From contig JAFSXU010000043.1 in NCBI GenBank assembly GCA_017443895.1, positions 24,443 through 88,442 of the forward strand: a stretch of 64,000 bases of DNA. The letters are read 5' to 3'. Of the stretch, positions 1 to 6,546 are shown piece by piece. The notes beneath the pieces are model-generated. The model had not been told where the DNA came from, searched no databases, and saw only the letters and a list, made by a program, of their open reading frames with translations. The stretch's first letter is position 1. Every line of letters starts with the position of its first letter. Position numbers and translations under genes: made by a program. Source of the stretch: Clostridia bacterium. GTDB lineage: Bacteria; Bacillota; Clostridia; UBA1381.

Positions 1-458
1 TCAATCTCCTGATGTGCAACATTCAAATCACCGCAGAGAATAACAGCCTTTTTACTGTCAAGCATTTTTAAGTAGTTTAGGAAATCATCCTCCCACCTCA
101 TACGGTATTCAAGCCTTAAAAGCTCCCGTTTTGAGTTTGGAGTATAGCAGTTTACAAGGTAAAAGTCCTCAAATTCAAGAGTTATAACTCTGCCCTCGTG
201 GTCATGCTCATCAATTCCCATTCCGTATGTAACAGATATTGGCTCTGTTTTTGAAAACACAGCCGTTCCCGAATAACCCTTTTTATCGGCATAGTTCCAA
301 AAGCTATGATAGCCATCGGGGTTAAAGTCAATCTGCCCCGCCTGGAGCTTTGATTCCTGGATACAGAAAACATCTGCGTCCACCTTATTAAAATAGTCCA
401 TAAACCCCTTGTCCATACAGGCACGGAGTCCGTTTACATTCCATGATACCAATTTCAT
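1..458 (-). CDS. exoA: Exodeoxyribonuclease III, N-terminal part (cut by window edge)
   Basis: The 152 visible residues belong to the exonuclease III/AP-endonuclease family, which cuts DNA at abasic sites in base-excision repair. The start reads MKLVSWNVNG. The metal-binding Glu35 lies in CIQESK, the family Tyr in NCYTPN (105), and the catalytic Asp144/Asn146 pair in CGDLNV. The protein runs off the left edge, so about the last 100 residues (usual length about 250) are missing. It starts 10 bases after the stop of the alcohol dehydrogenase gene and probably shares its transcript. Family assignment is firm; expression is inferred from spacing. Confidence 0.93.
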   Translation of the reverse strand, partial: MKLVSWNVNGLRACMDKGFMDYFNKVDADVFCIQESKLQAGQIDFNPDGYHSFWNYADKKGYSGTAVFSKTEPISVTYGMGIDEHDHEGRVITLEFEDFYLVNCYTPNSKRELLRLEYRMRWEDDFLNYLKMLDSKKAVILCGDLNVAHQEI

Positions 459-468
459 ATTTTATACC

Positions 469-1587
469 TTACCACTGTGCATAATTACGCTTCTTATTCA
501 GTAAAGCGTTTGTGTAAATTTCAAGCTCGTCCTCTTTTGTAAGCTTTCGGGGACTGTTTGGCTCGCTGTCATCATATATGGAGTTTTTAACCCATCTTTC
601 TATATCGTCCCGACTTATGTCGTCAGTTGAGGGCAAAACCTTGTCCATAAACTTCTTTAACGACGATAAATCCATACCTATTGCCGTTATTACATCTACC
701 GCGCGCATAACATCCGCTTTTGCGCACCATGCAATAAACTCTGTTAATAGCAGACCGTTTGCAAAACCGTGGGATATGCTCTTGTCACAGGTGAGCTGAT
801 GCCCCATCTTATGCACCACATTAAGTCCCGTATGCGCGACCGCCATACCGCCGACAGATGCGGCAATAAGTAGCTTTTCCCTGTCCGATTTTGTAAATTC
901 GCCTTTTATAAGCGCGCCTGCGCACTGACCTACCATGCGTATTCCCTCAAGTGCGACAATATCCGAAAACGGAGATGCGTTTACATTAAGATACGATTCG
1001 ACACTGTGGCAGAGCGCATCTATAGCCGTTGAGCGTGTAACATCAACAGGCAGGGTAAGCGTATAGCGTGAGTCAAGATATGTAGCGTATGGAAAGCACA
1101 CCTCTGATGAAAAGCTCTTCTTGTTCTTGTAATCATCAATGGTAAGCATCACATACTGCGTGGTATCGGAACCTGTGCCTGCGGTTGTGGGAACACAAAC
1201 CACCCTTAACGGAAGATTGGCATACTTCTCCTTATAAATATCCATAGGCTCTATATCGTTTGTAGCGTAAACCGCCGCCGCTTTTGCCGCGTCAAGCGTT
1301 GTACCTCCGCCGATACCGACAACATATTCAATGCCCTCATCACGCATTTTCTTACCCAATGCGTAAATATCTGCTATATTTGTCTTGTTCGTAATCTTAT
1401 CGTGTATATAATATTTAACATTATGCTCGTCTAAAACTGTTAATACATCATCTAAGGCACCCGATACCCTGGCACTGTTTTTACCCGTTACTATCATACA
1501 TTTTTTACCGTGTATGATATGGCGTGGGTGCCGTTTTATACAATTCTCGCCCGACAATAGGGTTGTCGGCATAAAATACTTTGGCAT
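469..1587 (-). CDS. Iron-containing (group III) alcohol dehydrogenase
   Basis: This 372-residue protein has the nucleotide-binding GGGTTLDAAKA segment (94-104) and the four expected metal ligands: Asp190 and His194 in AIDALCH, His259 in VVHK and His273 in SISHGF. Members reduce aldehydes or ketones to alcohols with NAD(P)H, often during fermentation; the substrate cannot be read from sequence. The start has a clear GGAG 10 bases upstream. It lies 23 bases downstream of hydG and just before exoA, so the three probably form one transcript. Pairing with hydG fits redox balancing in a hydrogen-producing fermenter, but that is inference. Confidence 0.9.
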   Translation of the reverse strand: MPKYFMPTTLLSGENCIKRHPRHIIHGKKCMIVTGKNSARVSGALDDVLTVLDEHNVKYYIHDKITNKTNIADIYALGKKMRDEGIEYVVGIGGGTTLDAAKAAAVYATNDIEPMDIYKEKYANLPLRVVCVPTTAGTGSDTTQYVMLTIDDYKNKKSFSSEVCFPYATYLDSRYTLTLPVDVTRSTAIDALCHSVESYLNVNASPFSDIVALEGIRMVGQCAGALIKGEFTKSDREKLLIAASVGGMAVAHTGLNVVHKMGHQLTCDKSISHGFANGLLLTEFIAWCAKADVMRAVDVITAIGMDLSSLKKFMDKVLPSTDDISRDDIERWVKNSIYDDSEPNSPRKLTKEDELEIYTNALLNKKRNYAQW

Positions 1588-1610
1588 AACTTTAAATCTC
1601 CGTTTATTGT

Positions 1611-3023
1611 TTAGAACCTGAAGTCCCGCTTACCCTCGCTTATAAGTTCAAGATTATCCTTTGCAATCTGACGCACCTTTTCATTCGGTATTGTCAACAG
1701 CTCCTTTTCAATAAGCGTCTCGCCTACTGCTCTTGTCTTTTCGCTTGCATAGTCAATTAAGTATTCCTTTAGTGTCATAAGTGCGTTGGGGTGACAGCAA
1801 TTTCTGATTGCGCCTGTTTTTGCAAGCGCCATAAACCTGTCACCTGTGCGTCCCTCACGGTAGCACGCCGTACAGAACGACGGCACATAGCCAAGCTCCA
1901 TAAGCCACAGAACTACCTCGTCAAGAGTTCTTGTATCGCTCCTGTCAAACTGGGCGGTATTTTCCTCCTCCTCAGTGGCATAACCGCCGACAGATGTAGA
2001 CGATGCTCCGCTTATCTGTGATATACCAAGCTCCAATGCCCTTTTACGGTTTTTGGGCGTCTCTCTTGTTGATACAATCATACCGGTATAGGGAACTGCA
2101 ATTCTTATGATTGCAATTATTTTTTGCCAAATCTCATCAGGTACGGCATTTGAAAAATCGCCCACATCTATATCATCGGCAGGGCAAATTCTCGGCACAC
2201 TTATCGTATGCGGACCTACGCCGAATACCGCCTCTAAATGCTCTGCATGCATCAAAATTCCAACAAGCTCATACGCATAGGTATTAAGTCCGAACAATAC
2301 TCCTAAACCAACATCGTCAATTCCGCCCTGCATGGCTCTGTCCATTGCCTCGGTATGATAGTTATAGTCATGCTTTGGACCCTGAGGATGCAATACCTCG
2401 TAATTTGCTTTGTTGTATGTTTCCTGGAACAGTATATATGTTCCAATTCCTGCGTCCTTTAATTTTTTATAATTTTCAACGGTAGTTGCCGCAATATTTA
2501 CATTTACTCTGCGTATAGCTCCGTTTTTATGCTTTATTGAGTATATGGTTTTAATACACTCCAAAATATATTCAAGCGGATTGTTTTTTGGGTCCTCGCC
2601 TGCCTCTAATGCAAGGCGCTTATGTCCCATATCCTGCAAGGCTATTGTTTCTGCCCTTACCTCGTCTTGCGTCAGCTTTTTACGGCAGATGTTCTTGTTC
2701 TTTACATGGTACGGACAATATACACAGCTGTTTATACAATAATTTGACAGATACAGCGGTGCAAACATTACTATGCGGTTTCCGTATATGTTTTGCTTTA
2801 TTTCCTTGGCTAAATCATACATTTTCTGATTTAGCTCGTCTATATCGCACGCAAGAAGCACTGCCGCCTCCCTATGTGTTATTCCCTTACAGTCTTTTGC
2901 ACGCTCGATTATGGAGTTAATAAGCTCATAATTTGATTTATTAGCTTGTGCGTATTCAAGACTATCTAAAATTTCGCCATCATCAATAAACTCTGTAGCT
3001 TTCATTGATTTTGGATTGTACAT
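1611..3023 (-). CDS. hydG: [FeFe]-hydrogenase maturase HydG (radical SAM tyrosine lyase)
   Basis: This 470-residue radical SAM enzyme cleaves tyrosine to supply CO and cyanide ligands for the H-cluster of [FeFe] hydrogenase. The SAM-cluster motif C96-x3-C100-x2-C103 sits after the long N-terminal segment typical of HydG. A C-terminal cluster motif (FCTACYREG with a further Cys pair about 22 residues on, roughly residues 380-412) separates HydG from ThiH, which lacks it. A GGAGATG ribosome site precedes the ATG. No hydE, hydF or hydrogenase gene is nearby, so the partners must be elsewhere. It heads a predicted hydG-adh-exoA transcript from the promoter at 3087-3115. Confidence 0.94.
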   Translation of the reverse strand: MYNPKSMKATEFIDDGEILDSLEYAQANKSNYELINSIIERAKDCKGITHREAAVLLACDIDELNQKMYDLAKEIKQNIYGNRIVMFAPLYLSNYCINSCVYCPYHVKNKNICRKKLTQDEVRAETIALQDMGHKRLALEAGEDPKNNPLEYILECIKTIYSIKHKNGAIRRVNVNIAATTVENYKKLKDAGIGTYILFQETYNKANYEVLHPQGPKHDYNYHTEAMDRAMQGGIDDVGLGVLFGLNTYAYELVGILMHAEHLEAVFGVGPHTISVPRICPADDIDVGDFSNAVPDEIWQKIIAIIRIAVPYTGMIVSTRETPKNRKRALELGISQISGASSTSVGGYATEEEENTAQFDRSDTRTLDEVVLWLMELGYVPSFCTACYREGRTGDRFMALAKTGAIRNCCHPNALMTLKEYLIDYASEKTRAVGETLIEKELLTIPNEKVRQIAKDNLELISEGKRDFRF

Positions 3024-3086
3024 TTATATCATCTCCTACTTTTGCAAGATATGCCACTGTCAATTTGGCATACCAATCTAAAGTAC

Positions 3087-3115
3087 AGTATAGCACTTTT
3101 TATGTGTCAGGTCAA
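3087..3115 (-). promoter_or_regulatory. Vegetative-type promoter of hydG
   Basis: On the minus strand the -35 is TTGACC (3110-3115) and the -10 is TATACT (3087-3092), with a 17-base spacer. It lies about 64 bases before the hydG ATG and directly after the terminator of the upstream gene. It is called from its match to the sigma-A consensus only. Confidence 0.75.
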
Positions 3116-3120
3116 GGATA

Positions 3121-3163
3121 AAAAAAGCAGAGTTGCGATACCGCTTTTAGGTATTGCAACTCT
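3121..3163 (-). terminator. Rho-independent terminator of the fumarase beta / SLH unit
   Basis: An 8-bp stem (AGAGTTGC/GCAACTCT) is extended by an inner ATACC/GGTAT helix. On the minus strand it is followed by GC and then seven T. It lies between the SLH gene stop and the hydG promoter, so it separates the two transcripts. Confidence 0.8.
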
Positions 3164-3196
3164 ATGTTTTTGCTTGGATTATATATTCCAAAATAA

Positions 3197-4333
3197 TCAA
3201 TATTTTGCCATCTGTTCTAAGCAATCATGTAGTATGCTATATCCGTAATATAAGTCGGGACACCAGCGACCGCCAAGCGCCTCAAGGTTTTTGATACTTC
3301 CTGCCCAGTCGATACTTTTTACAACATAATATCTGTCGTGAGGCTCACCTACAGGTGCAAGACCTACATATGCGCTCATATGATTAAAATGCGCCCTTAC
3401 GCCGTCCTCCGGCGTTGCAAAGGTCTCATGATCCTCGGTTCTGTCGCCGATAGGTGATTTTATTTTTATACCTGCCCAGTTATTCATTTCGGGCAGTACC
3501 GCACCGCCGTATTTTCCATATCCTGTTTCCTTTGCCGCCTGTGCGTACAGAATTTCAGGTCTTAACCCGAACACCTCACCGTAATACCAATATGTCGGGG
3601 CAATGTTAATAAAACGCTCATGTGCGCCCTTTGCCCTTGCCCAAGCCTGCGCCTGTTCGACGGTGATCTGTGCATCACCTGTAAGCGGTGTATAGCTTTC
3701 CTTTACGCCCAAATCCTCCCATGTGAGAGTTTTTTCACCGCTGTTATTTTGGCAAACCCTTGAAACAAACGCCGCAACCTCCGCACGGGTTAATAAATCC
3801 TTAGGACGGATATATCCGTTATCGCCCTTTAAATACGCACGCTCTACGGCAATGCATAAAAGCGTTTTGTAATCTGCATCAACACTTGACGCATCTATAA
3901 AATTCTCACTTAAAATGCCGCTGTTTCTTACATACCCGGTTGACAGTCCCGACGCTCTTACCAATGTAGCCGCAAATTCCTCACGGGTGACATATTCATC
4001 AGGTCTGAAGCTCTGAGCTTTTTTGGGCATAATCTGATATATTATCTTTGCATAGCCCTCTGCCCAATGTCCGTTTACATCTGACGGCGCCGTGCCGGTG
4101 TTGCTTAAATTAAACGCCTCAACAAGCATTTTTGACATCTGCGCCCTTGTTAAGTTATCGCCAAGGTTTAAGTTTCCGTAATTGTCGCCTGTTAAAATTC
4201 CGTGATTTTTGCAGTATGTTACGCTCTCAACCGCCCACGGATATTGTTCCTCCCAGCTCTGGGCATGAGTATACACTATACCCGATACCGTAATTATCAT
4301 AACCATTATTAAGCCTACTGTTTTTTTTAGCAT
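3197..4333 (-). CDS. SLH-domain endo-beta-N-acetylglucosaminidase (cell-wall hydrolase)
   Basis: This 378-residue exported protein has a signal peptide (1-24, cut near THAQ). Three S-layer-homology repeats follow (about 28-75, 82-128 and 145-190), which anchor proteins to secondary cell-wall polymers. The C-terminal glucosaminidase-type domain (about 225-375) carries the catalytic Glu269 in AAKETGYG and the NNWAGIK motif. It should cleave the glycan strand of peptidoglycan at the cell surface. It starts 19 bases after the fumarase beta gene, an odd partnership that implies co-transcription from 5085-5113. Domain calls are confident; the physiological role (division, remodelling or spore release) is unknown. 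Confidence 0.87.
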   Translation of the reverse strand: MLKKTVGLIMVMIITVSGIVYTHAQSWEEQYPWAVESVTYCKNHGILTGDNYGNLNLGDNLTRAQMSKMLVEAFNLSNTGTAPSDVNGHWAEGYAKIIYQIMPKKAQSFRPDEYVTREEFAATLVRASGLSTGYVRNSGILSENFIDASSVDADYKTLLCIAVERAYLKGDNGYIRPKDLLTRAEVAAFVSRVCQNNSGEKTLTWEDLGVKESYTPLTGDAQITVEQAQAWARAKGAHERFINIAPTYWYYGEVFGLRPEILYAQAAKETGYGKYGGAVLPEMNNWAGIKIKSPIGDRTEDHETFATPEDGVRAHFNHMSAYVGLAPVGEPHDRYYVVKSIDWAGSIKNLEALGGRWCPDLYYGYSILHDCLEQMAKY

Positions 4334-4352
4334 TTTTTTATACCTTTCTGTT

Positions 4353-4916
4353 TTAAATTTTTCTGTACTTTTCCTGTCCTATTTTATATATATCGTTTCC
4401 CATACAGTCTATAAGCACGACCGCAGGGAAATTTTCTACCCTTAATTTTCGTATTGCCTCTGTGCCCAAGTCGTCATACGCCACAACTTCTGCTTCCTTT
4501 ATGCACTCTGCAATCAATGCACCTGCACCGCCCGTTGCGCCGAAATACACAACGCAGTTTCTCTTCATCGCATCAACTACCGCCTCATTTCTTGCGCCCT
4601 TGCCAATCATGGCGCCAAGTCCGTTGTCTAAAAGAAGCGGTGTGTATGCGTCCATTCTGCCTGCCGTTGTAGGTCCGCACGAGCCTATAACCTCGCCCGG
4701 CTTTGCAGGGCACGGACCTGCATAGTATATAACATTATCTTTTAAGTCTATCGGGAACGGTTTCCCTTCTTTATAATCGTTTGTCATCCGCTCATGCGCC
4801 GCATCACGGGCAGTATATATTATACCGCTTATAAGCACGCTGTCGCCTGCGCGCAGAGTTTTTATAACATCTTTTGTTAGTGGTGTATTTATATGCCTTT
4901 CCATAATTATAACCAT
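4353..4916 (-). CDS. Class I fumarate hydratase, beta subunit
   Basis: The 187 residues match the C-terminal half of class I (iron-sulfur, oxygen-sensitive) fumarase or the related L-tartrate dehydratase beta subunit. Clear blocks are YYAGPCPAKPGE, GSCGPTTAGRMD and FGATGGAGAL. This subunit needs an alpha partner carrying the [4Fe-4S] cluster, yet none lies beside it. Two starts are possible: the ATG at 4916 is only 3 bases after GGAG, while the ATG at 4904 (MERHIN) lies 15 bases after it. Family similarity usually begins near MERH. A 160-base leader with a long hairpin precedes it. Tartrate dehydratase cannot be excluded. Confidence 0.85.
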   Translation of the reverse strand: MVIIMERHINTPLTKDVIKTLRAGDSVLISGIIYTARDAAHERMTNDYKEGKPFPIDLKDNVIYYAGPCPAKPGEVIGSCGPTTAGRMDAYTPLLLDNGLGAMIGKGARNEAVVDAMKRNCVVYFGATGGAGALIAECIKEAEVVAYDDLGTEAIRKLRVENFPAVVLIDCMGNDIYKIGQEKYRKI

Positions 4917-4942
4917 TAACTCCTTTCACAAAACCGTCTGGG

Positions 4943-5033
4943 AAAATGCTCTTGGCAGAATGCTGTTATGAAGGACGCAGTCGTACCTGTGTACTTCAAG
5001 TCCTTAATAATAGTGCTATGCGACGAGCATTTT
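4943..5033 (-). ncRNA. Long imperfect hairpin in the fumarase beta leader (candidate structured RNA)
   Basis: The outer arms AAAATGCTC (4943-4951) and GAGCATTTT (5025-5033) pair perfectly. Inside them CTGTTAT pairs with ATAATAG, and AAGGAC (4971-4976) pairs with GTCCTT. The loop contains a small GTAC-CTGT-GTAC hairpin. The whole is a nearly continuous stem of about 35 bp lying inside the 5' untranslated region defined by the promoter at 5085-5113. I do not recognise a known riboswitch core. It could be a cis-regulator, a processing signal, or a palindromic repeat. The plus strand would also fold and ends in six T. Confidence 0.5.
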
Positions 5034-5084
5034 TTCAGAGTTATTCTCCGTCCGTTTATGGATTTATACATTATTATGCCAATT

Positions 5085-5113
5085 ATTATACTACCTTTCC
5101 TGTTTTATGTCAA
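5085..5113 (-). promoter_or_regulatory. Perfect-consensus promoter for the fumarase beta / SLH transcript
   Basis: On the minus strand TTGACA (5108-5113) and TATAAT (5085-5090) are separated by exactly 17 bases. Predicted transcription starts near 5078, giving a leader of about 160 nucleotides to the first ATG of the fumarase subunit. Confidence 0.85.
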
Positions 5114-5189
5114 CTATAAGCAAATATCTATCACAAGGACATACCCTGATACATATTATATATTGATACATAATATACGGGGTGATTTT

Positions 5190-5354
5190 ATGATAAATTG
5201 CTGCAGCAACGGCTGTGCAAAGGCGGCAGGACTTGCGGCGCTCTCGCTGTGCGTCGGGCTTATAGCAGGAATGTTTTTGCCTTGGGCGGCAGTTGCAATT
5301 TTGGAAATGGCGTGTCTTATATTTTTTGGATACCTGTGCTTGTTTAAATGGTGA
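5190..5354 (+). CDS. Small Cys-rich membrane protein upstream of spoVM
   Basis: This 54-residue open frame begins after GGGGTG and ends 14 bases before spoVM. The N-terminus holds three cysteines (MINCCSNGC). A hydrophobic stretch from about residue 12 to 50 could span the membrane once or twice, with WAAVAIL in the middle and a short KW end. I do not recognise the family. Tight spacing to spoVM, with the spoVM ribosome site beginning at its stop codon, suggests a shared transcript and a forespore or mother-cell role. That is inference; the coding call rests on ribosome site, spacing and composition. Confidence 0.6.
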   Translation: MINCCSNGCAKAAGLAALSLCVGLIAGMFLPWAAVAILEMACLIFFGYLCLFKW

Positions 5355-5368
5355 AGGAGGTTGATATA

Positions 5369-5437
5369 ATGAAAATCGTAACACTTAAAATGCCAAAATG
5401 CCTAAGAGGAATTGTTAAAGCTATCTTTAAGATGTGA
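5369..5437 (+). CDS. spoVM: Stage V sporulation protein M (22-residue spore-coat anchor)
   Basis: This short frame sits behind a perfect AAGGAGG, 8 bases before the ATG. Its product starts MKIVTLKMPKCLRGIVKAI and aligns without gaps to Bacillus SpoVM (MKFYTIKLPKFLGGIVRAM). Conserved are Lys2, Thr5, Lys7, Pro9, Lys10 and the GIV-A amphipathic helix. Pro9 is known to be needed for recognition of the curved forespore membrane. SpoVM recruits the coat ATPase SpoIVA. The C-terminus is about four residues shorter than in Bacillus. It is too short for routine gene finders and may be unannotated in the genome. A strong terminator follows within 10 bases. Confidence 0.88.
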   Translation: MKIVTLKMPKCLRGIVKAIFKM

Positions 5438-5443
5438 GGGGCG

Positions 5444-5484
5444 AAAAAATAAAGGGTTTTAAGAGTCAAACCCTTTATTTTTTT
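5444..5484. terminator. Bidirectional terminator between spoVM and tsaC
   Basis: AAATAAAGGGTTT pairs with AAACCCTTTATTT across a TAAGAGTC loop. A T run follows on the plus strand and an A run precedes the stem, so it can serve both convergent genes. Confidence 0.85.
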
Positions 5485-5508
5485 GAACGGTATAAAAACA
5501 ACAGCGTA

Positions 5509-6546
5509 TCAGACATGTATAACCTTATGTCCTGCCGCCTTATATAATCTGTTCTTTACGGCAAGGCCGTAATCCCTATCATCACAAAATTCGGCAAATA
5601 CCACATCAACTTTAAGCTTATCAAATTCACGAAGCGCCTTAAAGAGATTATGCGCATATTCCCTGTTATTCTTACCTGCGCTTAGCATTATCGCATCGTC
5701 ATATACCGCATCATAAATAAACAGCACTCCGACACATTTATCCTTGTTATTTAGGATAAGCTCCTTTATTTTTGCCTGAACAGCACACTTTTCCCCCTCA
5801 ACAACAAACACATCCGCATCGGGAGAATAATGCTTATACTTTGTACCCGGACATTTTGGCACTTCATCTTTTGATACCGTATTTAAAATATTTTTATCAA
5901 TTTCTATATCGGGAACAACCTCTTTTAGCATTGTATATGTTATTCCGCCGGGCCTTAAAATAACGGGTGTATCCGCTGTCATATCAACAATGGTTGATTC
6001 AACCCCCACCGAACATTCACCGCTGTCAATAATTGCATCAATTCTGCCCATCATATCGTCAATAACATGCTGTGAATTGGTAGGGCTTGGCTTGCCCGAA
6101 ATATTGGCGCTGGGCGCGGCAACAGGCACACCTGCTGATTTTATAAACTCCCTTGCGACCTCATTTATGGGGCATCTTACACCCACCGTATCAAGCCCGC
6201 CCGTAACACCGCTTGGAATACACGCTTTTTTCTTGAGTATAACGGTTATAGGCCCCGGCATAAATTTATCAATAACCAGCTTTGCCGTATCCGAAATATC
6301 CTCTGCCACATCTTTAATTTGCTCGGTGTTCCACACATGGACAATAAGCGGATTGTCCGACGGTCTGCCCTTTGCCTCATATATCTTCTTTGCCGCCTCG
6401 TCAGAGTATGCAGACGCACCCAGCCCGTACACCGTTTCTGTAGGAAATGCGACAAGACCGCCGTTTTGTATAATTTTTCCTGCTGTTACTATATCTGTAT
6501 TGTCATTTAAAATCAGAGTTTCCAAAACTGTTCTCCCATTAATCAT
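5509..6546 (-). CDS. tsaC: Threonylcarbamoyl-AMP synthase (Sua5/YwlC type)
   Basis: This enzyme makes threonylcarbamoyl-AMP from threonine, bicarbonate and ATP for the t6A37 modification of ANN-decoding tRNAs. The YrdC-like domain (about 10-200) has the FPTETVYGLG and KGRPSDNPL motifs and the APSANISGKPSPT segment. A C-terminal Sua5 domain (about 235-345) follows, with the usual PGTKYKHYSP linker. The first ATG overlaps the upstream gene stop by 8 bases. A TTG at 6525, with GGGAG six bases before it, gives a start closer to family alignments and may be the real one. It follows the large membrane protein gene in the same direction. Confidence 0.92.
   Translation of the reverse strand: MINGRTVLETLILNDNTDIVTAGKIIQNGGLVAFPTETVYGLGASAYSDEAAKKIYEAKGRPSDNPLIVHVWNTEQIKDVAEDISDTAKLVIDKFMPGPITVILKKKACIPSGVTGGLDTVGVRCPINEVAREFIKSAGVPVAAPSANISGKPSPTNSQHVIDDMMGRIDAIIDSGECSVGVESTIVDMTADTPVILRPGGITYTMLKEVVPDIEIDKNILNTVSKDEVPKCPGTKYKHYSPDADVFVVEGEKCAVQAKIKELILNNKDKCVGVLFIYDAVYDDAIMLSAGKNNREYAHNLFKALREFDKLKVDVVFAEFCDDRDYGLAVKNRLYKAAGHKVIHV

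Noticed and set aside
5091..5384. A 97-codon minus-strand frame opposite the spoVM region
   Set aside because: It overlaps the promoter and two plus-strand small genes, and its sequence shows no family features.
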